This document shows, piece by piece, positions 24,513 through 33,500 of a DNA stretch of 64,000 nt. A model generated the notes under the pieces. It did not search any database, was not told where the DNA came from, and was given only the letters and a program-made list of their open reading frames with translations. The number at the start of each line of letters is the position of its first letter. Within the stretch, counting starts at the first letter, position 1. Position numbers and translations under genes: made by a program. This DNA comes from Ptiloglossa arizonensis (lineage: Eukaryota > Arthropoda > Insecta > Hymenoptera > Colletidae), in the NCBI RefSeq assembly GCF_051014685.1, contig NC_135051.1:17751557-17815556 (forward strand), in the 5' to 3' direction.

Positions 24513-27500
24513 ACATATAAATTTCTTACCTACTAACTTAGAAAAACAATTCCGATAAAATATCTATTGTAGTGCGTTTCTATTTTTTCTATACACAATC
24601 CTTCTAAAAAATACTACATATGCACATACTGGTCGATACGTTGCTAAGAAACTCGCATTGTAGTATTCGTGAAAATGAATATCACATTCACAGTATCGAT
24701 CGTAGAATCTATCCACGATCAATCTTATCTACGTATCAATCGTACATAATAATCGAATCACCCACTGTAAAGTACCGCGTTGTTGATGAGTGTACCGAAT
24801 AAAACGAGGCTACCCAGAAAGACGTTGAGACCGCGTCCTCGTACGTCTTATCATCGGGAACAGCTCGAATAACCGTGTACAGTGGCGGCAGCCCTTCGCT
24901 GGTAATTACCGGTCAACCTGTTCGATAGTTTACGTTATCTAACGTTTAGCGCCAGATGTCTGTCCGGCTCGGGCCAATTTCCTTTGTTGTGTGGACGCAC
25001 GCATACGGGAAAGACCACTGTGTCGCGGTACAACGAGGGGCACGCGGTTGCAACGCAAGAGAGGGTAGGCATCGAAACACGTACAACGTGGGTCGGGGGT
25101 AATTGTGGAAACGACGACGGAAGTGTCAGATTAGAATCTGAGATGCTCCCGAGAGCACGCGATGGTTGTCCTAACCCCTGAAACTATTAGGCGGACGGCT
25201 CGGCTACCCCCTTAAACGTTCTTGCCCACCAGTGGTGCTCTCGTATCGGTGCCATTCAATGGAAACACATCTCGCGATCCTCGCGTCGACCGTGTTCGAT
25301 ATAAGCTCCGCGATCCTCGCGTCGACCGTGTTCGATATAAGCTCCGCGATCCTCGCGTCGACCGTGTTCGATATAAGCTCCGCGATCCTCGCGTCGACCG
25401 TGTTCGATATAAGCTCCGCGATCCTCGCGTCGACCGTGTTCGATATAAGCTCCGCGATCCTCGCGTCGACCGTGTTCGATATAAGCTCCGCGATCCTCGC
25501 GTCGACCGTGTTCGATATAAGCTCCGCGATCCTCGCGTCGACCGTGTTCGATATAAGCTCCGCGATCCTCGCGTCGACCGTGTTCGATATAAGCTCCGCG
25601 AACGATCGTACTGTGAGGAATCGATGGCAAGATGATTGGAAAAATGGATTTGTATTACTCCTCTCGAGGAGCGAATAGTACAATCTACTGTCTAACGTAT
25701 AGTAGATTCTACGATCGATACTGTGAATTTAATATTAACTTTCACGAACAGTGTGAGTTTCTTAGCAACGTGTCAACCAGCTATGGATATATAGTACTTT
25801 TTACAAGGATTGTGTGTAGAACAATATAAAAACGCACTACAGAAGAAATTTTATCGCCATTTTTTTTCCAAGTTAGTAGATAACGAAAAAATTATGTTCT
25901 TCTTGTACGTTAAGAGAGTTTTGAAAATTTCACACCTTCTTTTGGTAACGTACAGCGATTTATTCGATTTTAGATTGAAATTTTTATTCGTTCGTTGTGA
26001 AATATTTTATTCTATAATTTAGATTCGAATTTGTTTCTTCAACGAGTGGCGAATAAAAGATTTTTCATCTTTAGGTAAACAACAATGTCTGCTTGTAATT
26101 CAGTTTTGCCAGGAAATTCATTTTCGTGAACACAGTAATGTTGTTTAGTATTATGTATAGAATTTGTATACTTTGTTTTTTGTTCTATCGCTTTAATATA
26201 TTGTAGTATTCTCCTGTTATACATTCTCGTCACGTGTAACAGGTACTTTGTAGATTACTTTTTACAGATTGCACCGTTGCAACTTGAGATAAGCTGATAC
26301 TTATATTTCTAATATTCTAAGTCGTTAACGAATCCTTAATGTTGTTTATTCTACACGGTAAAGGAACATTAAGCAACGTATCGTAGGTCAAATATTGTTC
26401 ATTCTATTGAATCACAAACGCTTGTTCGTTAAATCGAAATATCGTTTCTGTATTAACCGATCCACGAATCTAATTAAAATTACTTTAATAATGTTGAATC
26501 CGTTTGTAAATGGCCACGGTTCGGTGAATCGAGAATCGAATGATACTAATCTGTTCGTTGTCATAAGTAAGGGAAGTATTCTCGATTGGAGCGACGTTTG
26601 CTAAGTGATATTCAAGATTGAATATTTTTTAAAGTATAATTTCAATGAATACGAAATTTTGTCCAGTACTTATTTGTATTGCACGTATATTGCACGCACT
26701 TTCCATAGACACGACGACCCATATTGTTACTAGTTAGCCTGTTTACATCATTAGCGTATAATACGCGCAATTTTCCTATCCATTATCACCAAAGCGTATA
26801 TTACACGTGCGTTCACATTATAAGTGAATAGTAGTGGTCAAGCATAAAATAACACGGTTGAATTACATTTTTTAAATTTTCCTTATATAGTGACCGTATT
26901 TTCTAAACAAAAAAGAATATGTACGTAAGTACATACAAACTTCTTTTTTTATTTCCTTCAAAAATCATGGAAATATAAAATTCCTATTACTTTTTGAAAT
27001 ATTTGTACTTAAATTTGATTGGACACGACAAAGGCATATGATGCAGAAAATCACTGAAACGTTAAGTTTGTAACATTCTTTGAAACTTAAGTTTCAAGTA
27101 CTACATTCTCTGTAACATTATTTGCACTTAGATTTAATTGACAAAAAAAAACTTTCACGATGAAGGTATACTTCGTACGATACAACAGTCGTTGAAAAAT
27201 TAAGTTAGCAATACCTTCCGAATGATCTAATCGTACTCGGATTTAATTAAAAAAAAATTTCGCGATGAAGGTATATTTCGTACAGTGGCTAAAACATTAA
27301 GTTTGTAATACTTTTCGAAATATCTATTTCTACTGAAATTTGATTAAAAAAAAAAAAAAAAAAAAAAGAAAAAAACACTTTCCCAATGAAGGCACATTTT
27401 TCATTCTTTCGTACGATGGAAATAGGTCACTCCTCGTGAATCTCTGTAACGCTTCGAATAGCTGAGAGTGATCCGATCCGGTGGAAAGAAGTGCACGCAG

Positions 27501-30500
27501 AAAATGCACGCCCCCCATAACCATATCGTTCTCTCCCAGGCCGTGTGCCCCGTGGTGTCGGTACCCCCTCTCCGTTCACCGATGCCCCCCCGCCCGGAGA
27601 AATCGGCGATCTCGAAAATCTGTACGCCGCATAACATTTCCATCGCGTTAGCATAAAATTAACCGGGGGCCTCGCGTTCATTAGCAAGTCAAATGAACGT
27701 CTCCCGGATTGAGCACCGCTGGCCCGGGCCCCGACGCGTCCGTGGGCCCCCGGTACCAAAAGAACGGAACACGTCTGCGAGAGCAGATGAGCCCGCCTCC
27801 TCGGTAAACCGGGGCTAAACTGTAATAAAGTGCGGGTACGCGTTACCCACCTACCTTTTGGGACCTTCCCGTTATCTGATTCACTGGGCCCCGACGTGCT
27901 TCACCTGTGAACGACATATGGCCGCGCGCGCCCGACCGCTACCCATTCCGACGACAGTGTGTGACCACTTGCGCGTTAATTTGTCGATGAGATAGCGCGA
28001 ACTCCCGGCTGGCTGGAAAAATCACCCGGTTAATGATCGGCAACGGTCGCAACGGTCCCACCGTTTCCGCGACCACGGTACTGCTCGCGAAACTTATAAC
28101 GAAACCGCGAAAATAGTTTTAGGTTGGGCCTGGGAAACTTACGTGGGACAGTTCAATACTTCGAAGTAACGTTAATTGGCGGAGCAGAGTAGTTCTTTGC
28201 TGTTGAATGGTTTAATATTTCAAAGGAACGTTAATTGGTAAAATGGAATGGTTCTATTCTGGAGAATAGTGTAATATTTCAAAGGAATGTTAATTGGTAA
28301 AATGGAACGGTTCTATTCTGTAGAATAGTGTAATGTTTCAAGGTAATGTTAAGTGGTAAAGTAGAGTAGTTTAGTATTTCAAAGTAACGTAATTGGTAAA
28401 GTGGAATAGTTCTATTCTGGAGAATAGTGTAATATTTCAAAGTAATGTTAATTGGCAAAGTGGAGTAGTTTAATATTTCAAAGTGATGTTAATCGATAAA
28501 GTAGAGAAGTTTAATATTTCAAAGTAATGTTAATTGGTAAAGTAGAATAGTTTAATGTTTCAAAGTAATGTTAATTGATAAAGTAGAATAGTTTAATATT
28601 TCAAAGTAATGTTAATTGGTAAAATAGAGTAATTTAATACTTCAAAGTAATATTAATTGGCAAAGTAGAGTAGTTTAATATTTCAAAGTGATGTTAATTG
28701 ATCAAGTAGAATAGTTTAATACTTCAAAGTAATATTAATTGGTAAAGTAGAGTAGTTTAATATTTCAAAGTAATGTCAATTGGCAAAGTAGAGTAGTTTA
28801 ATATTTCAAAGTAATGTTAATTGATAAAGTAGAATAGTTTAATATTTCAAAGTAATGTTAATTGGTAAAGTGGAATAGTTCTATACTGTAGAATAGAGTA
28901 ATATTTGAAAGTAATGTTAATTATTAAATTAGAATAGTTCTATACCGTAGAATAGTGTAATATTTGAAAGTAATGTTAATTAGTAAAATAGAATAGTTCT
29001 ACACCGTAGAAGAGTGTAATATCTCCAAGTAATATTAATTTAATATTTCAAAGTAATACCACTGCCAACGATTTCCACACACGAAATATCTCGTTAGAAG
29101 AGACCTATTTCAGAAATGAATTTGGTATTTCTAAGCAATGAATTATTATACAGGGTGTCTCGTTCGACACTACCATCTTAATTCACAAACCTTGGAAAAA
29201 TAAAAAAAAAAATTTCAGATAAAATTTGAATGATTTCAAGCTGGTGATATTCTCGTGTTATTAATTCTTTTGTACATAAAGATTCGTTTTTTTTTTTTTT
29301 TTTCTAATAGAATCGTCTATTATTATCTATTTAAATATGTTTTATTTGTACAGAAAAGACAGCATTGCTAAAATTTCGCGTAAGATTTCGCAGATGGTGA
29401 ATTTACATTTCAGTTATTTAAAGCGTACTTTGTTATCTCGATCGGTTGGAAAGAAATCAAACACGCACGTGTATTTAGCTCGAACAAGCCTATCGTCGGT
29501 TTATCATTGATAAAAAAAGAAAAAAAAGCAACGGTCGAGCTAAAGAGGATCGGAAGGAGGGAATCGGGCAGGTTGAATCGATGAAACTCAAAGTACAACA
29601 TCGAATCGATAACATCGTGTTGTATCTCGACAAGAATCACAATCATCAACGTTTACGTTTCGAAAATAACCGCGATACCGATCACCCCTTGCGAGAACAT
29701 CAGGTGGCGGCTCGCAACACTGTTTCAATCCCTTCGTCGTTCATTTCGCTTTATCCGAGGGTTTCAACGTTTCCAAATTTTTCAGTCTTAATTACAACGC
29801 CGAGATCTCTTTAATTTTCATTCATAATCGGTCGCCGAGTTGCCGAAAACGGGACCATCGCGCGAAACCCGAAGCGATCGTTTACTTCGGGAAATAATTA
29901 ACTCGATGCACTTCTGCATCGAATTCCGCGCGTTTTTGCGTAAACTCTAATTATACGTTTACACCGAGAAGAAGGTAAATTATTGCGAACAGTTTTTACG
30001 CTTCTCGAAATAATCAAAGGATCGTTTACTTGAATAATTTAAACCCTCGAGGTGTTCGATATATCGAAAGCTACACGTGCTATGAAAATTAGATTCGGTG
30101 AGAATTTGAATCTCTACAATGTGTGACGTTCAATACCTGATATTTATACCGATGTGTGCTTAAAATAGAAATTATTGGAGAATTATTTCTCCTATTTGTC
30201 TGGTATCGTTCTCCTTTGGATATTTTGGAAATTTTGAAAATTTTGGACAGTGTGGGGTTAAAGAATGATTAATTTACGTATCAGGAGGGGAATAACCAAT
30301 AGAGGTGCAATTAATATTCTTGTGAAAAATTCTACCTTAAAAAAAATGTGTGTATACTAGAATAATTTTACGCTAATATTCTTGTGAAAAATTCTACCAT
30401 AAAAAAAATATTTGTACGCTAGAATAATGTTACGCTAATATTCTTATGAAAAATTCTACCATAAAAAAATGTTTGTATGGTACAATAATTTTACACTAAT

Positions 30501-33500
30501 ATTCTTGTAAAAAATTCTACCGTAAAAAAAAATGTTTGTATGGTACAATAATTTTGCGCTAATATTCTTATGAAAAATTCTACCGTAAAAAAATGTTTGT
30601 ATGGTACAATAATTTTGCGCTAATATTCTTGTGAAAAATTCTACCGTAAAGAAATGTTTGTATACTAAAATAATTTTAATATTCTTGTGAAAAATTCTAC
30701 CGTCAAAAAAATGTTTGTACGGTACAATAATTTTACGGTGGTATCTTCGTGAAAAATTCTACCGTAAAAAAATGTTTATATACTAAAATAATTTTACGCT
30801 AATATTCTTATGAAAAATTTTACCGTAAAGAAATGTTTGTATACTAAAATAATTTTAATATTCTTGTAAAAAATTCTACCGTAAAAAAATGTTCGTATAC
30901 TAGAATAATTTTACGGTGGTATCTTCGTGAAAAATTCTACCGTAAAAAAAAAATGTTTGTATACCAGAATAATTTTACGGTGGTATCTTCGTGAAAAATT
31001 CTACCGTAAAAAAAGCTTAGCGTAAGACAAATTCTATGATAAAAGGCAATGTTTGCTTTTGCAGCAAGTGGCCACTCCCACAGTTGTCAAGAAGATTCTA
31101 CGAATGAAGCAGGAACAACCGACGATGTTCGCCTGGGAGATTCGCGAGCAACTCGCCCGACAAGGGGCCTGTGATCCGCAAAGCTTACCCTCTGTCTCCT
31201 CGGTGAATCGGATTCTCCGAGGCGGAGGTCTTCACACTGATCACGCGGGGATCGAGAGTGGTTCCCCCAGTACGTACGCTTCGCAAGTTTCGTCAAATGT
31301 CGCCAACAGAGGTAAAATTCCACACGATATCGTTGTCGAAAAAATTATTTACAAAAAAGAAACGCACGAGCCAAATTTCGAAGACAGAGATAGGCAAACA
31401 TTTACCTTTTATACGTTGCTCGTTGTACAAAACTAAAAAATTGAATAGTAGAATTTTGTTTACTGGGGGATTTGTTTTCGAGAGAATCATCTTGGAAGAA
31501 AGATCGTAGACTCGGAAATTCTAAAAATAATGTAACTTTCGACCCGTAAAAAAAGTATCTTGACATGTATTAGATACGTGTAAAGTAAGAAGTTAGAAAA
31601 TTTCTTACTTCTTGGGGGTAGAAAAAGGAAACTATCGTAGATATTGAGATAATTTTCGTTCGCAGGATAAAGAAACACCCATTTAATATGTGTGTAAAAT
31701 TTGAAAAATGGACGTCGATTTATTCTTAAGATATCAGGGCAACCAATTTGACGAACACGGTTTTCGGAAAGTCGAGCATATTTCACGAACAGTCGCGACC
31801 TCTATCGTAGCCTCTGTCAAGAATGTGACGCGTGAGGAAGTTTCGAAGTGTGGACTCCTTAAATACGATATTCGCAATTTGTTTCTAAATATCATTCGAC
31901 GATACATCATAATGGTTACAGGACACCAACTGAGTCCCGAATTACGGAACCTATTTTCATAATCGATCCGCTTTTCGTCTCATTAATATCATTCGCTTTT
32001 TGCAGTCACGTAATTGTGACGTAGTAGCAAGGAGAATGCTAATATTTTATTCTCGAGTTCGAAAGAGATCATGGATTTGAATTCGAGGCAAAATACGACC
32101 AGTCTCGTACGATTGCCACTACGTCACAATTATTATCAGTAGAAATGTTATACTAGTCGACTATTACGATTGTTGTACGTGTAAACATACAAACCTGCCA
32201 ATTTTCGTTAAAATCGGTAAGAACCGCTTCTGACGTTTCCCTTGTCGGACAGCCTGCAACGGAGTAGAGAAAATAGCGGGTATTCTTTTTTCCTACGGTA
32301 CATGGTAGATGTCTGGGTATTATTCACGAGCGAGAAGTTGGCCGCTGTTTTTCCAAATTAAAAGTCACAGAGGGAAATGGGAAACGTCCACTCGCGTCAG
32401 TCGTGACGCGACTGCTGCGCCCTTACGCGGATACATTGTTAATATTGACTAAGTTGCGCATGCGTAGAAATTTCCCGCGTGACGAGGACGCCAACGAATC
32501 AAAACGCGGCAAAATGAAACGTAACGATAGAGTTCGCGAACGCATCTCGGATGCGCGTCACGTCTTACTTTGTCGTGTTTTGTTTTGTTCGCGTTTTTCG
32601 TTACGCGGTCGACTTCTATATTCGTTCAATTTAGCCAATAGTAACAGCGATCGCGTCGATTGTCTCACGATGTGAAACGATGTGAGTGGACGATTTCCCT
32701 TTCTCCTGTCACTTTTTAGTTTGCAGTACAGCCACCAGCTCCACGCGCTCCAGCGGTACATACATACCGGTGTGTTTTCACAATCGAGCCGATCTTCGTA
32801 TCTTTCGAGCTTCGTGAGTCATTATGCGAAGGAAAGCTGCGTCGCGAGTGCGTCATTACCGGCTAATGGTCCCCTAAACATCTGTCTGTATTGTGGAATC
32901 ACTCTCGGCATTTTTTTGCATTGTTTTGGCCCTTTTGGCATCGCCACAGTTTCGGTTCCATAGACGAGAGAAACGAAGGACGAGAGAAAAAAGGAGAAAG
33001 AACGGAACGGTTACAGAAATGCAACAATCGCGATCGAAGGGGGAATAAGGAGGTGGGCAGGGAATACAGGGGGGGGGGGGGCACAGGGGAAAGGAAGGGA
33101 ATGGAACGAAGAAAAGGAAAGCGTGCCGAGCAAAGGATGATGGAAGAAAAAGACGAGGAATTCGAAAATACCCTCTGGCCGATTGACTCGTCAGCGAGCT
33201 GCTGCCGCTGCGAGACGATCGACACGCAACCCCTTCAAGGAACTTCGAATTCGCCTCACAATTTGCCTCGTTTATTCCCGTAAATTGTCTATAATGTTGC
33301 TTCTTTTTCCAACCGGTGAAACCGCGGTCACGAAATTTCAGTTATGGCGAAACGAAGCGTCAACGATTTGATTCCACGTTGATCGTGACGTTTAATTTCC
33401 ATCGAATCGGAATTTTTTATGCGCGTTTTTTTTTTAATTTCTACAAACCCGGAAAAAAAAGGACGACGAAATCAGGTAACGACTAACGAAATCATGTTCG

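Noticed and set aside
25204..25683. Long ORFs on both strands (124-159 codons) over the 36-bp array
   Set aside because: They are created by a unit length divisible by three without stops; several frames are open at once and there is no start context or domain.
29149..29190. ACAGGGTGTCTCGTTCG as a transposon end
   Set aside because: Only one end is recognisable, with no target duplication or coding part.
13248..31064. CRISPR-like look of the regular arrays
   Set aside because: Units abut without variable spacers and the genome is eukaryotic; they are minisatellites.
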